From NCBI GenBank assembly GCA_016647705.1, contig CM028333.1, positions 10,366,616-10,430,615 on the forward strand: a DNA stretch of 64,000 bases, given 5' to 3'. Shown in pieces: positions 23,027-35,535 of this stretch. Under the pieces are notes generated by a model that was not told the origin of the DNA, ran no database searches, and saw only the letters and a list, made by a program, of their open reading frames with translations. How positions within the stretch are numbered: position 1 is the stretch's first letter; each line of letters opens with the position of its first letter. A program made the translations under genes and the position numbers. This DNA comes from Eucommia ulmoides (Eukaryota; Streptophyta; Magnoliopsida; Garryales; Eucommiaceae).

Positions 23027-24350
23027 GGAACATTGTCCCTCCTCGATAGTGGGGTTCCCTGTGGCCCCAACATTTCTTTTAGTAGCAATCTTCCTTAGCA
23101 AAGAAACGTTGTCCATACCTGCCAAGAAATCACGGCTCAGAATATCAGACATCAGGCATGAAAAATAAACGATCAGGAAAAATTCTTACTATTCTCAGGC
23201 CTCGACGGGAGCTTAGTAGGGGGAAAGACGGAACTCGGTAGAAGTGGATATTGTATAGAGTCGATCTTAGCAACTCGTTTACTTAGTTGAAGAGTGTCCT
23301 CAAGATCCCCTCTCTCTGTGCAGCGATTTTAGAACTCAACTATTGTGCCTTATGTAACTTCTTACCTGGTTTCTCACTCTTTGTAAAAACAAGACAGGAA
23401 CCTAGTAAGTGCAAAGTATTTGGAACACCGTTCTCTCAGCCACCCCCAATATTTCCTTACCAATTCATCCCCAGTGTCTCTCAATGGGAATCGAGTGATC
23501 TTTTTCGTCAGGGTCGAACTCCCAGTCATTGCCACCAAGAAAAAACTACCTTGGTTTCCACTTTGGCACACGGGCTTCCTTATCAGTTAGGAATGCCAAC
23601 CTGGAAGACAAGTAGCATAACCCAACATATGACAGCAGAGACTTGGTAAAGAAGATAGCACAAAAAAGTTCTAGGCTTGGCTCAACCCCCTTCGCCTTGA
23701 AGATAATGTACGTTGCTATCATTATCTTCATACTTCCCGGAGCCAGCTGTGACGGACATAGACCAAGCTCTTTGCAAATATCTCAGACCCAGAGGTGAAT
23801 GGGAAAACAAAGTTCGGCAATCAGCTGGTGGAGGAACACAGTAATGAAGCCCGGGGGTGGCTGGTGTGCCATCTAGTCAGCATATGGCATCCTCGTCACG
23901 ACGAAATCTGGAAAGGTATATAGGCTACGAGTTTTCACCAGATCCTTCTCGGTTATGTTGGACTGAAGATCCGAGAGAGGACTCCGGACAGGAATAGCAT
24001 AATGCAAAATCTCGGGTCCTGGACCGCAGATGGGCCACGACATCAAGGTAATCGCCTAGAGGAATACCGTCTCTATCACATAGTCCTCCTCCTCCAGAAT
24101 GGAGACAAAGACGAGCTCCCGCGAGGAGCCTTCTCCTTTACGCTCATCAGGGTAACTAACCATGGACACCAGGTCAGTTAGGAAGGATTTGGCCCTAGGC
24201 GATGGTGTCCGAACCACCAAAGAAGAAGAAGACGAGCTCAAGGCACCAGTACACCGTCTGGCATCCCCCAGCAGTAAAGGAGGCCCGCTCCGACATGCTA
24301 GAGGCTGAACTGCCCCCTGAGCTGCTCTTAGAGGAAGAAAAATATTCAAA
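23020..24350 (-). pseudogene. Antisense extra ORF of the Tat element, N-terminal part (fossil)
   Basis: Reading the minus strand from about 24350: a hydrophilic, serine-rich start (ALSSSSSSLVVRTPSPRA), then a conserved-looking region with ICKELGLCPSQLAPGSMKIM (about 23785-23725) and a WKPRFFF-type motif (about 23550). This domain pattern is known from antisense ORFs of Tat elements, whose function is unknown. The region is broken. It continues, after the insertions, at 19370-18780. Confidence 0.7.
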
Positions 24351-24622
24351 ACTAGAAATGCAAGAATTTTTTTTAAAAAAATAAGAATACCGTGTAGAGA
24401 AACTTCTTAGAAATCGTTCAAAGAACTTGAATGCATTTAAATGAGGCATTCTCTCTCTATTTATCAGAAAATCAGTCGTAGATCAACAAGTATGTCGATA
24501 GGCGCACCGGGTACGTGTGCGCACCACCCGGACACATCAGGTGCGCCAACTAGCCCCAAAAGGGGCCAACATGAGTTCTGGAACCTTTTGGGGCCAGTGT
24601 CGCTGGTCCTCCTTAGGGCCAG

Positions 24623-26201
24623 TGTAACGACTCGATTTTTCAGGGTCTTTACTAAGTTTCTCCCAAGGAGAAATAGAGTCAAAATACAAACCACTCCGCA
24701 CCACGCTTCCGCTGTGCCATTCTGATAAAATAATAATAATAATATATTTTTTCAATTTAAAATTTTAGCTTTTATACAAAACCGTCCATTTTGTAACAAG
24801 ACTACAAAAATATTTCAACTACTCACTCCCAACAATTATCCTAACAGCCTCCAAAATAAAACTCACTATATCTTCTGACTCTACCTAGTGACAGTAGTGG
24901 ACCCGTCTCTAGCTGCAACACCTGAAATCAAATATTTTATCAGTGTACTATTTTCATAATATAAAAATAATTTATGGATCAAATATATTTATCCAACACC
25001 ACTTTTCAAAGTATAATATAAATATAACCGCACACTGAGCCAAAATAAAATTTCACAACCATCATTGCAATAAGATAATGTATTTAAATCAACCAATCCA
25101 TACATTTCGATATATAAGAAAATATCGCACACATATTTTTCTACTAGCCAAATGATCGTTTCACCTCACGATCGGGAGTTACGATTGTACCGTAACCTGT
25201 ATAACTGTGTCATCTAAGGTGGTTGTCAGTGCTAGAGCTATTTAATATATCCAATGGTAGGGGTAGCCACCTGCAGGATTTGCACTCCTGACAGGTTAAC
25301 ATATATCCACCTTGCAGGACTTACCTGACATGTAACAACAAATATCCACCCTGTAGGACTTGCCTAATAGGTAACGACATATATTCACCTTGCAGGACTT
25401 GCCTGATAGGTAACAACATATATCCACCCTGCAGGACTTGCCTGATAGGTAACAACATATTCACATCTCGCAGGACATTCTCTCGTGACGAGAAGACAAC
25501 TATGGTATAGTCATATACTAAAAACCACTTCCCACATTTAAGAATTTACTTGATCAACATAAAATATAAAATTGTCCATTTTAATAAAAAAATTCTTTCC
25601 ATAATTTATCTAGAAATATAATTTGTCAATTTACATAGAAGACAATACATTCACCTCGATTTTTGTGCTACTAAATGCTTTATTGTCGTAATGCAGACGT
25701 GATTGGCGTTACCTGTGAACCAAGACAAAGAAAAATGAGAGAGCTAAAGAGAGAGTTTTGATTCAAGTGAGATTCAAAAGAAATTGAAATTAGGAAAAAG
25801 AATAACAAATTAACCTTATATATATATATATATATATAAGAGAAAGAGGAGGTAGTTTTTTGGTTTTTTTTTTAACCATTTGGTGGATTGCCACATTTTC
25901 TCCCTTTCATTATTTTCTTTGATTTTTTTTACTCATCTCCAATGCAATTGATAATGATAAGTATGTCTTGATTTATTTTTATTTTTTTACGTTTTTGCTT
26001 TAATTATACAAATAACCCCCAACAAGTACTTATACAAACAACCTCAATACAATGTTATAAACATTTATTGAAACCCTAGAACTCTTAAAAGTAATTTTTT
26101 TAACTATCATAATAACACCCCAAGTTTTTAGGTAAAATTAAAAATCATACACTAGACCAAAATTTTCTAAATGTTTGAAAATGCAAAAGTTGGGCCTTAC
26201 A
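24623..26201 (-). mobile_element. Solo LTR, diverged relative of the long-LTR family (copy D)
   Basis: 1579 bp from TGTAACGACTCGATTTTTC to TTGGGCCTTACA. On the minus strand it starts TGTAAGGCCCAAC. It shares with copies A-C a CCTCACGATCGGGAG core (about 25157-25195) and a minisatellite beside it. Flanks GCCAG/GTTAG match weakly, so a TSD is not established. It lies in the Tat element between the antisense ORF and the purine tract. Confidence 0.7.
25268..25476 (-). repeat. 39-bp minisatellite in LTR copy D
   Basis: Units with CAGGACTTGCCTGATAGGTA start at about 25274, 25315, 25354, 25393, 25432 and 25471, a period of 39 bp for the central four. Each unit holds an inverted repeat of the type CCTATCAGG / CCTGCAGG. 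Confidence 0.85.
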
Positions 26202-26384
26202 GTTAGCGAGTTAGCCCTAGTAAGGCCAGCGCATCTGGCAGCGAGGTTAGGCACCTGTAGAGTCGGGAATGACTTGACCCTTTGTGCACTCGGCACGCGC
26301 TTATTCGTTGGGGCTCACCTAAATTTTTTCTGCAATGAAGGCTAGTCCGTGCTTAGGGCTTATTCACGGTGAATGTGTGTCACC

Positions 26385-26750
26385 ATGAAAATCGAAAAAA
26401 TTTGGGGTCGCCCTGCTGTGCTACCTAACCCCGAATCCCAGTCGTGTGGGAACCTATTTCAAATTAGCTCCTCAGGAAAAACTAATCGTAGAAAAAGCAA
26501 CGCCCTAAAAATCGAAAAAAATTGAGGTCGCCCTATCGTGCTACTTGACCCCAGACCCCCGCCGTATGGGAGCATATTTCAAATTAGCATCTCTAAAAAA
26601 GTTCAACTATTGAAAAATTGTCATTCTAAAAAATTGAAAAAATTCGGGATCGCCTTGCAGTGCTACCTGACCTCAAACCCCGACCGTATGAAGGCCTATT
26701 TCAAATAAGCTCCTCAAGGAAAAACTCTCTATCTAGAAAAAATGTCGATC
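26385..26750 (+). repeat. ~120-bp tandem repeat (3 units) before the 3' LTR of the Tat element
   Basis: Units opening ATCGAAAAAA (26391, 26511) and ATTGAAAAAA (26633) repeat at 120 and 122 bp. Each holds GGTCGCC (or GATCGCC), TGCTAC and a CATATTTCAAATTAGC-like end. The 3' untranslated regions of Tat elements often carry such arrays. Confidence 0.85.
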
Positions 26751-26838
26751 TAAGGTGTTTCTCATGCTTCAAAGTCTCCAGGACGCTCGTTCCAACTAGG
26801 AATTGATATCCCTGACTGCCTCGCTTCTCTCCCCGCTT

Positions 26839-26995
26839 AGGGCTAAGGGGCAACTAATTATGGTATTTTTAGGCATCTCTGAGTCAGCACTTGGGACCCA
26901 ACTATGTGTCCATCCTAGTAGTGACATGGACACATTCCAAAATCCATGATGTCACGTTGGAGCATACATCGACCACAAGTTCTCACTAGAATCTT
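26839..26995 (+). repeat. Purine tract and recognisable start of the 3' LTR of the Tat element
   Basis: The purine-rich GCTAAGGGGCAAC (about 26842-26854) directly precedes an LTR start (about 26856). From there GGTATTTTTAGGCATCTCTG aligns with the 5' LTR at 9664 for about 140 bp. After about 26995 the match to the 5' LTR is lost. Confidence 0.75.
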
Positions 26996-27054
26996 ATTTT
27001 GTGGGCTTTGTGAATATATGCACATTGATAATCAATTTAGTCTGCTGGTATGTA

Positions 27055-27128
27055 AATATTAACATATGTAATTTCCCTTAACAACCAGATGAATATTAAC
27101 ATATGTAATTTCCCTTAACAACCAGATC
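27055..27128. repeat. 37-bp tandem duplication
   Basis: AATATTAACATATGTAATTT with the following CCCTTAACAACCAGA occurs at 27055 and again at 27092 with almost no change. Confidence 0.92.
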
Positions 27129-27479
27129 ACTTTGAAACATTCACTAATGCTATTGTGAACATTCACTCACCTAGGTTTTAACTTTCTACAAAGTTAAGTT
27201 TTAGATCTACCATCACTTGGGATGTTGTTGGTTTTTGTGTAAGAAATAAATACCTTTTGTATATGTGAACATTCACATTTTCTTATGCTATTCTTGAACA
27301 TTTAGTATAGTGGCTAAAATAACTATTGTGAACTACTGTGAATGTTTACAATGCCAAATGTTCATTTGATTTATTCCAGCTAGTCGTAAAACAAAGATAA
27401 AAAAAGAAAATCAGGGTCAACGTCATTTGAATTGGTGAATGACTTCAATTTAAACAAGCAACACAATTACTAATAGAAA

Positions 27480-28255
27480 AAACACCATTTGCCAAATTGT
27501 TCAAGACCTTCTATTCATAGAAATTAACTCTCGAGAACATCCAAAAGAATGATGCCTTAATAGAAAAGATCATACTGAGTTACAACCCATCACGGATGGC
27601 ATTTAGGCTTGGAGATAAAGTGGTCAATTTTAAACCCTTCGATATACAATTGATAGTTTGGCTCACATCCGGGGATAGAACCAGTAGTTAAAACAAATGC
27701 TTGAGAGACAGAAGATATTGTCCAACTACTATGCTTGCACTTACTCACAACATGTTTTTTCTGAACAACTGTTTAACAAGTTTCAAAATGCTTAGTACAT
27801 TATATAGAAGACGTTGAAGAAATGTCCAAATACAATAGGGTTGAATCCATCCACACAAATTTAGAGACAAATCCTAAGAAGTCTTAGTCCGAGCCAAAAT
27901 TTGTGACAGGTAGTGTAGTTGCACTTCAGGTAAGCAATTTATTCATTTTTATCATCAAATGTCAATTTTTTTAAACATTATACAAAACCGTTCGTATCCA
28001 ACAACACAAAATTGCCAAATGACATGTCTAAGACTGAGTTTGAGAACATTCACAATGATTAAAGTGATGGCGTGAATGTAAACAGTTAAATATAAAAATA
28101 TACAATGTTAACAATACTATCATTATCTCTAACATGTTATTATTTTGCCTGGTTTCCAAGTACTGGCTATGCTGAACATACTAGATTGATATGTATAGTT
28201 GAAGGAAGAAAGTTTGTTATCCCAAGGATAAAATATTGGTGATTGTCAACGTATT
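27480..28255 (+). pseudogene. Faint remnant, possibly a transposon-associated plant ORF
   Basis: One frame at about 27535-27690 reads NDALIEKIILSYNPSRMAFR then LGDKVVNFKPFDIQLIVWL. Downstream (about 28160-28245) is a separate stretch, YAEHTRLICIVEGRKFVIPR. The wording resembles plant ORFs carried by Mutator-type elements alongside Ulp1-like protease domains, but the match is from memory and weak. No complete frame exists. The rest of 26996-28268 shows nothing else I can support. Confidence 0.25.
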
Positions 28256-28462
28256 CCTCTTCCATTGGTTCTATTGAACCTAATGTTTTGATGAAAAAGC
28301 AAACGTTGATATTTTATGGAACTAATGGTTTTATTGAGTGGTTTCAGATTAAAAGTTCTATAGGTTGAAATAAGAAAAATATTTTATTGAGAAAAGGAAT
28401 CATCGAAGAATATGTAACGGGTGAAAAATGGAAATGATGAAGACGTGAAGAGTATTGAAGAC

Positions 28463-30554
28463 TGTTGATTCTAAAATTTTGATGAACAATTAAGTGTTGA
28501 TGTTTTGATGGAACTAATGTTTCAATTGGGTGTTTCAGTGATTCAAAGTTCAGTGATGAAGATGCAAATTAAATGGATGCTAAACGATGATGTTGAAGAT
28601 ATGAAGAATTAAGAACTTGACGAAATTAGGAAAAACAACCCAGGTAAATGTCAACTCTTAATATCCCAATTAGGAACACACACACATAGCACAAAAAGTA
28701 TTTATTATTTATGTGTGTTTTAATTAAGTGAAATTATTTGCTCCAATATGTCATTTGAAAATAAATAATTTTAAATGACTAAAATGGAATATAAGAAGAT
28801 TAGTGGAGCTTATTTAGAAGACAAAATGGTTAAAGGGGAGAAAACGTAAAAGAGAATAAGTTAAAAACCAGTTCAGAATAGAGATCTAGAAGACACAAGT
28901 TGACTGGTAAGTCGACCGGACCAATCAGCATGAAATCTCTGTATCTATGAGTCGATAGGTAGGTCGGCCGACCAAGAGAGACTGAACTCTCTAAATCTAC
29001 AAGTCAATAGGTAGGTTGACCGATGAAGGCAAAATGAACTCTCTGAATCTACAAGTCGACAGATAGGTCGACCGATGAACGCCCTTGGCTACAACCTGAA
29101 TCTACCAGTCGACTGGTCGGTCGACATGACAAGCTGTTGCAGGAAAATGTTTATTCTGAGATTATATCCAAAAGTAGCCATTTTTAGTTAGGATTTGAGA
29201 GAGATTTCGAGAATATTTTTATATTTAAGACATGCTTCACCTGAAATATAAATCCTATTGATTTGGTTCATTAATTTTTAATATTTCTCAAATTGGTACG
29301 TAAAATTGTTTCTATTTTATCTAATTGAGTTTGAAAAATATTTGGGGGACTTAATTGAAAGATTTGAAAGCTGTTATTAAGTTAATTGAACCAAAATGAA
29401 GTTATTATGATATAAGGGATCTATAACTGCTATTAATTGTCATGACACATGTGAACTAGCTGTTAGAAGGCTGTTTTCATTCTCCCTTAAATAGTTATGT
29501 GAATTTCTTATATCATTAACACATTAACAAAGAAGAGAAATCATATCATATCATAAGAGTGAGTTTTTCTAAGAGTTATCTTTGTAAGAGTTTGTGAGTT
29601 ATTCTAAGAGTGATCTTGAGAATCAATTGCGATTAATCTTTGTTGCTACCGAATTTGAAGTTACATTGATCTATTTATTATTTCTGTGGATTTCGGGTGA
29701 CATCTTTCTAATTATATTCTATCATTGCATTACTTGTTTATATTTTGGAAATTGATCTTAGAAATTCTTTCTGTTTTTTATTAAAGAAAAATATTTTACA
29801 AACAATTTCTTAAATCTGATTATGTGCTCAAATATTTGTTACCCATATCTTGTTAAAATCAAATTTTCTATCTCACATTTTTTTATCACTAGTTAGGATA
29901 TTAATTGAATTATTATTTATTTGGGGTAGTAGAAGCTCCGAGTGAGATTTTCTACTTATCAATTTGTATTGGTGAGTAGTGTGATGGGTTAAATACTATT
30001 GGGAGTATTTAATCAAGGGTAGCCAATTTTCCGTCTCTTCTTGTAAAGATATTAAGGTGGTGATTTTTCCTGGATAGAATTATGATTTTTGAGTGAAATT
30101 TGTAATGGTTTAATCTTTAACAAGTAAAAAGATATTTAGAATGTTTGGTGATGTTTTGATTCTTTGGCCTTAGTATTAAAAAGAATTAGGTTATTCTTTA
30201 ACCTGTAAAAAGTAGATGTTCTTCCTTAGCCTGGAAAAATGATATTGTAAAGGTTGATTCTGAGCTTGTAAAAAAATCGGTGTAAGGATTTGGTTTCTAC
30301 CTTTAAAGGGATCTTGAGAATTAGTGGGTGCGAAGAGTAGCTTGGTGAACCAGGATATATCGTGGTGTGCTGCAATATTTTATTTGTTTATTTTTTCTAT
30401 TTGGTGTGCACCTAGTTGATTATTTAATTCCGCTGTGATATAAAAATAATAATTAATTTAGGATTAAAATTAATTATTTGATTAAAGTTTTACTCTGATA
30501 AATTTTTTAATTACCCAATTCACCCCCCCTCTTGGGTATTCCACTGGGCCAACA
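28463..30554 (+). mobile_element. Solo LTR, Copia-type family, TSD AAGAC
   Basis: 2092 bp, beginning TGTTGATTCTAAAATTTTGA and ending CCACTGGGCCAACA, with perfect flanks AAGAC (28458-28462 and 30555-30559). It carries an array of GTCGAC-containing palindromes (about 28890-29130) and, near its 3' end, repeated CTGTAAAAAG/GGTTTGATCTT-type units (about 30120-30300). No internal region is present. Confidence 0.92.
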
Positions 30555-30738
30555 AAGACATTGAAGACAATTAGGTGAGAACAACGTTTTACTTATATAT
30601 TCTTAATGCAACCCGAATTAGAATTACGCACGATACTTTAAAATGAATTAATCTTATGTGTGTTGTGAATTTTTTGGGGGTCTAAAGTGTGTTTTATAAT
30701 GTGGCCAAGTATATGAAATAGTTTTGGTTAAGGACCTA

Positions 30739-32151
30739 TGGTAGCGAAATATTACATCGCTACTTTTACCGCAAGTGTACGGGTTAAGTTTTAGTATAAT
30801 AGGAAGAGTAAGGGTTGTCATATCCACAGGGATTGGATTAGATCGTCACTAAGTACCACAATTGTCATAACCTAACTTTATCTAGGCAACTCAAATTTAG
30901 GTTTTTTTTTTTTTTTTAATAATAATTATCAACTAAACTAAATTAATTATTAAACTATAATGCTACTATGACGTTAATGGAAAAATATTGTCTAGGGATT
31001 AACTTTGTTCACTTAATCGTGTTCGATTCAATCTAGTTTACATTAACGGCATTCATACTATCCGACAATCTAGGTATCGAAATCTCACCCACTATCTCTC
31101 TTGAGTATAAAGTGAATGAATATGTGACTTCACATCAACGCCGACGTCCCTGTCTAGGGTCTATATGACACTGATCATATGAGTCTCGTCCCAACCTCAT
31201 GAATTTCATACTTTCTATTACTCTCCAGAGTCATTAGATCGTCACGTTGTGTTTAAACCCTAGTCCGAATTTAGGGTTACCTCTCTCGAGTGTCAAACCC
31301 CGTATTCTCAAACCAACCACAATACCATAACAAGCATATAATGATTGTAATAAAATGGTAAACACAATCGAATATGGATGAAAAATCGATAACCAAACAA
31401 GAATCAAACAAATAATGGTTTTATAAACAAATCGCTCTCTAGACAATACATGTTTAGCTACACATGACCATAGTCCTATATTCAACACTACACAAGCTAA
31501 ACATAAACAAAACTATCAACCAAAACTAAGAAATAAAGAGAGAAACAAAGAGACTAGCCGTTATCTGAAGAACCGACGCTAAAACCGCTCTGAGATCATT
31601 TTCTCTTCTTGGCTTTGTGATCTTCTCTTAGCTAGACCTTGGAACTCTCAAGGAGGTCCCAAAAACGTCCTAAGGGTGTTGAGGAAAAAGGTGATCAAGT
31701 GAGAGTCTAAAATATCTCAAAAATATCAAGAAATATCTAAGCTACCTGGTGCCGGACTGTTGCAGTGGTGGGAATCACCACTACAGCGGTGGGAAGTCAG
31801 TAGGTTTACTGTCTTTTCACCGCTACAGCGGTGAAGGCCACTATTGTAGCGGTGGACTTTTAGCCTTAAATTTCGTGTCTAAACTTCGATTGAGGTGATT
31901 CAAAAACCTATGGAAATTTAAGATAAAGATCTACAACTTTCATGTTTTAAGTTTTTCCATAATCGAATTACATCATATCCAAAACTAGCCTTGAAGTTAG
32001 TACACCTGAACCAACTTTGCACATTTTCACCCATTTATTCAAAAACCTATAAAACAATACAAACACACATTAAACAAACAAAAATGCTTGAAAACACACA
32101 AATATTTGAATCTAAAATTACTTGATTTGTTGGTAAATAAACCACTCATCA
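30739..32151 (-). repeat. 3' LTR of the Athila-type element
   Basis: 1413 bp. On the sense strand it starts TGATGAGTGGTTTATT and ends GCTACCA. It holds palindromes of the form TCACCGCTACAGCGGTGA (31817-31834) and close variants (31760-31860). In the internal region just beyond it, the sense strand reads GTTTGGAGGTATT, the likely purine tract. Confidence 0.88.
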
Positions 32152-34030
32152 AATACCTCCAAACTCAAACGTTTGCTTGTTCTCAAGTAAAAACACTCAC
32201 ACAATAAAAATAAGCTACTGCAACTAATTAACAAACTTAAATACTAAAAACAAATAAAAACATAAACAACCTAAACATAACAACATGTGAGTTTTGAATT
32301 CAACTATTCTGACAAAAATGTTTTCCCTCAATAGCCCCCACTCATATCGAGTTCAGGAGTAAAACGTACAATGTAGTATTCTAGAATTTCAACATTCGAT
32401 AATGGTAAACGCCATTCTAGATCATGTTCAAGTGTATGTGCGAAAACTCAATTATACAACCATCCAATTACCGGATTGGATTATCCACCAACAAAATTCA
32501 TGACTTAAAACTGATAAGGTATAGGATTTTCATATACCAGACTGGGTTCCACTCTCCACTAATGTAGGCTTGGAAGTTCAAAAAGATCAAAATGACTTGA
32601 TTTGGTTTTTGTCAAATGGCCAAAGGTATATCGAGAACATAAAACAGGTTAACGCTATTAATTTAACGATACCCGAGGCACAACGCTTGGCTCAATCACA
32701 CTCGTAACCCCAAAGATTAATTCGAAACAACTCTAAATTTATATTTGAAAACGTAGTACTCACTTGTCTAAACAAACAAAAATAAAACCGTATATACACA
32801 TGTTTTTTTTTTTTTTTTGTGAAACACACCTTCAAATTTATTTGATTTGTACAATTTGACGGGTGTGGAAATACGATAGAAAAATGGCAAGTGAGTACTC
32901 AAATACTGAACCAATCAATAGTTCGCCTAAAACGTAACCGCTCACTTCAAGTAGCATGACAAACGCTAACTTGATTTCACTAAAATTGTGCCTTAGGTTT
33001 AACGATAAAGGTTTGGAAAAAATTCAATTGGTTAGGGCATTTGTTACGTGTTCAAAATTGAAACAACTAACAGGCTTCGACAGGGTAACGAGGAATAAAC
33101 ATATTACAAGGTAAGCTTCAGCTTAAGCGATAAAAATGAATGCCTACATCATATCTCCTGAACCTCACCTAGGATTTTGCCTCAAGTTTCCCCCAATCAG
33201 GTTTTAGAATCCCTATTGTCATGAACTTAACTAACGGATAATCGGTTTCAAATCAATTGGATAGCTAGTACATTGAGTTTAAGTGCTCATGCAAGTTAGG
33301 ATCTATAATAACTTTTACCACAACGAAATGTCAAGCACATAGAATACACATGAATAAGCATTACGCATGACCTCGATAAACAACTAGGGGATAAACTCAT
33401 TATCGGGAAATGGCCCAAATGAACTACAAAACTCAGCACACAATAACTACAAACATACAATACTTATACTAAACTAAACAAACATGCATACAATTAAACA
33501 ATGAAACTTTTAAACTAAAACTACATAACTATCAAAAGAAAACATACTAACATACTACACATCACCCCCAAATTTAAAACGGGCAGTATCCACAATGTCC
33601 CAACATCAAACTCAACAAATAACATGCATTATAGTGACGAATGGAGTTTTGAACACGTACTTGGGAGGCGAGACAATCTTGCCTCCGAATAAAGTCGATT
33701 GTGATGGATTAATTTATTTGAAACCTTGGGTTATCTCCCAAGGAGTGCTTGGTTTATTGTCTTCGGCCTGACACAGAGAAGGGCTCATCAAAGAGCGGCT
33801 TCTACTCGTAGTATGTGTCATACAACACAACATATGGGTCTTGGTTCAGAACGCCTTCAAGATTGGCAAGATTTGGCATTGCTTGGCTCGAACTCTCAAT
33901 AAGACTCGTCTCCATCTCATGTGCCCGGTTAGCCTAAATGAACTTTACAAAAGACGGTGAAGGACAATTGAGCCACATTGGATCCTCATAGATATGATCG
34001 TCTTGGATCGGTGGCGACATCAATAGTTGG
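32152..34030. other. Internal non-coding region of the Athila-type element
   Basis: AT-rich, with no domain recognised on either strand. A long T run lies near 32802-32818. It sits on the far side of the gag remnant, where pol would normally be. Confidence 0.6.
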
Positions 34031-35498
34031 TGTTGGCCCAGTGAGCTACCCAAGAGGAGGGGTGAATTGGGTAGTATTAAAAAATTATCAGAATAATAAT
34101 AACACTTCAAAAATTCAAATAATTAATTTTATCCTAAAATTAATTATTATCTTTATAGCAGCGGATATGTGTTATCAACTAGATGCATATCAAACAACAA
34201 TATAAGTAAAATAAATATGCAGTAAAGATTAATATTTTGGAAAGATCTCATCTGGATAACACCGAAGAATTATAGATTGTAACTCTAGACAGCTCAATTC
34301 GGTGATGCTTACACAATCAGTGCTTTAACTCAAAAATTCCTCAATAATTGATCTCACAATTTGATCTATCAAAATAATATCAGAATGATTACTCTTATAA
34401 AAGCTTATGAACTGAATAGTTCTTGATATTATATATCATTATGTGAAATCCGCAGGTTTATATATAGGGAATTGAAATAAGTCCTCCAACTAAATGATAA
34501 GTATCTAAAAACACCTATAGACCCCATATATAATTATCTTTCATTTTAGGTTTATTTGACTTAATTATAGCTTTCAAAATATTCAAATTAGTCGCTCAAA
34601 TATTTCTCAAACTCAAATCAATAGGATAGAAAGAATTAAATGTACCAATTTAAGAAATACTTAAAATATATATACTATATAAATAGGGATATTCAAATAG
34701 GAGTATCATATCTTTAAAATATCTGTATCCCTAAACTCTCTCAATTAAGTAAACAAATAACCACTAGTTAACGGCTAGTATTTAAATCAAAATCCACAAA
34801 ATCCTCAAAATCCGAAACTGGCCATCAGTCGACAGACACACATCCATCAGTCGACCGCCCAATTGAGGATGTAGCCCAAGCCAAAATTCCATCGTCATAA
34901 GTCGACTTACCTGTCGACCTAGAGATACAAAGAGTTCATCTTCTAAGCATAGGTCGACCTACCTATCGACCGGGAGATTCAAAGACTTCTTCTTTTAAGC
35001 GCAAATCGACTTACCTGTCGACTGCCCATGCTGGAACTCTTCTCCTTAATTATTTTCTTTAACATTTTCACCCATTTAATTGATTTCTTTTCTCGTTTAA
35101 CTCCACTAAAATCTTAAAATCAATTTTAATCAATTATCTTTATTTCTTTTTCAATTACACATAGGGGCAAATAATTTCACTAATTAGGATCCTATCAAAA
35201 CACACATAAACATAAAATCATTTTCGTGTCGTGTGTGATCCTAATTAGGATACATTAAGAGTAAAAATAGATTAGAGTTGTTTTCACCTAAATTCTTCAG
35301 AATCTTCAATCTCTTAGTATCCGTCTCTGCATCCTTTACAATTTCTTTATCATGTTATCTTCTTTGCGTTGTCTCTACATCTTTTATAATTACTTCATGA
35401 TATAGTCTAGAACTCTTTAAACTGAAACACACAATAAACATATTAGTTCCACAAAAAACATCAACATTTAATTGTTCATCAAAATCTTAGGATCAACA
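34031..35498 (-). mobile_element. Solo LTR, Copia-type family, inside the Athila-type element
   Basis: 1468 bp. On the minus strand it starts TGTTGATCCTAAGATTTTGA and ends CTCACTGGGCCAACA. Flanks GTTGG (34026-34030) and ATTGG (35499-35503) match at four of five bases. It carries GTCGAC-type palindromes at about 34820-35030. It is shorter than the 28463 copy but has both ends. Confidence 0.88.
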
Positions 35499-35535
35499 AT
35501 TGGATCTCAAATGGTGAAGAATCATAATCGTCGAT

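Larger units (their letters stand above)
9664..26995 (+). mobile_element. Ty3/gypsy LTR retrotransposon, Tat lineage, broken, with nested insertions
   Basis: An old element on the plus strand. The parts in order are: 5' LTR (9664-10449), primer site, gag, protease, reverse transcriptase, RNase H, integrase without a chromodomain (ending near 17870), an antisense extra ORF, a 120-bp tandem repeat, a purine tract and the start of the 3' LTR (26856 on). The antisense ORF between pol and the 3' LTR is the mark of Tat-lineage elements (RIRE2/Grande/Retand type). Other sequences interrupt it at 10913-12518, 19371-22048, about 22049-23010 and 24623-26201. The coding parts are broken many times (well over ten), so it is not active. 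The two LTRs are visibly diverged where both survive, so it is old. Confidence 0.85.

Noticed and set aside
24623-26201. A target-site duplication for solo LTR copy D
   Set aside because: Flanks GCCAG and GTTAG share only three of five bases, so it is not claimed.
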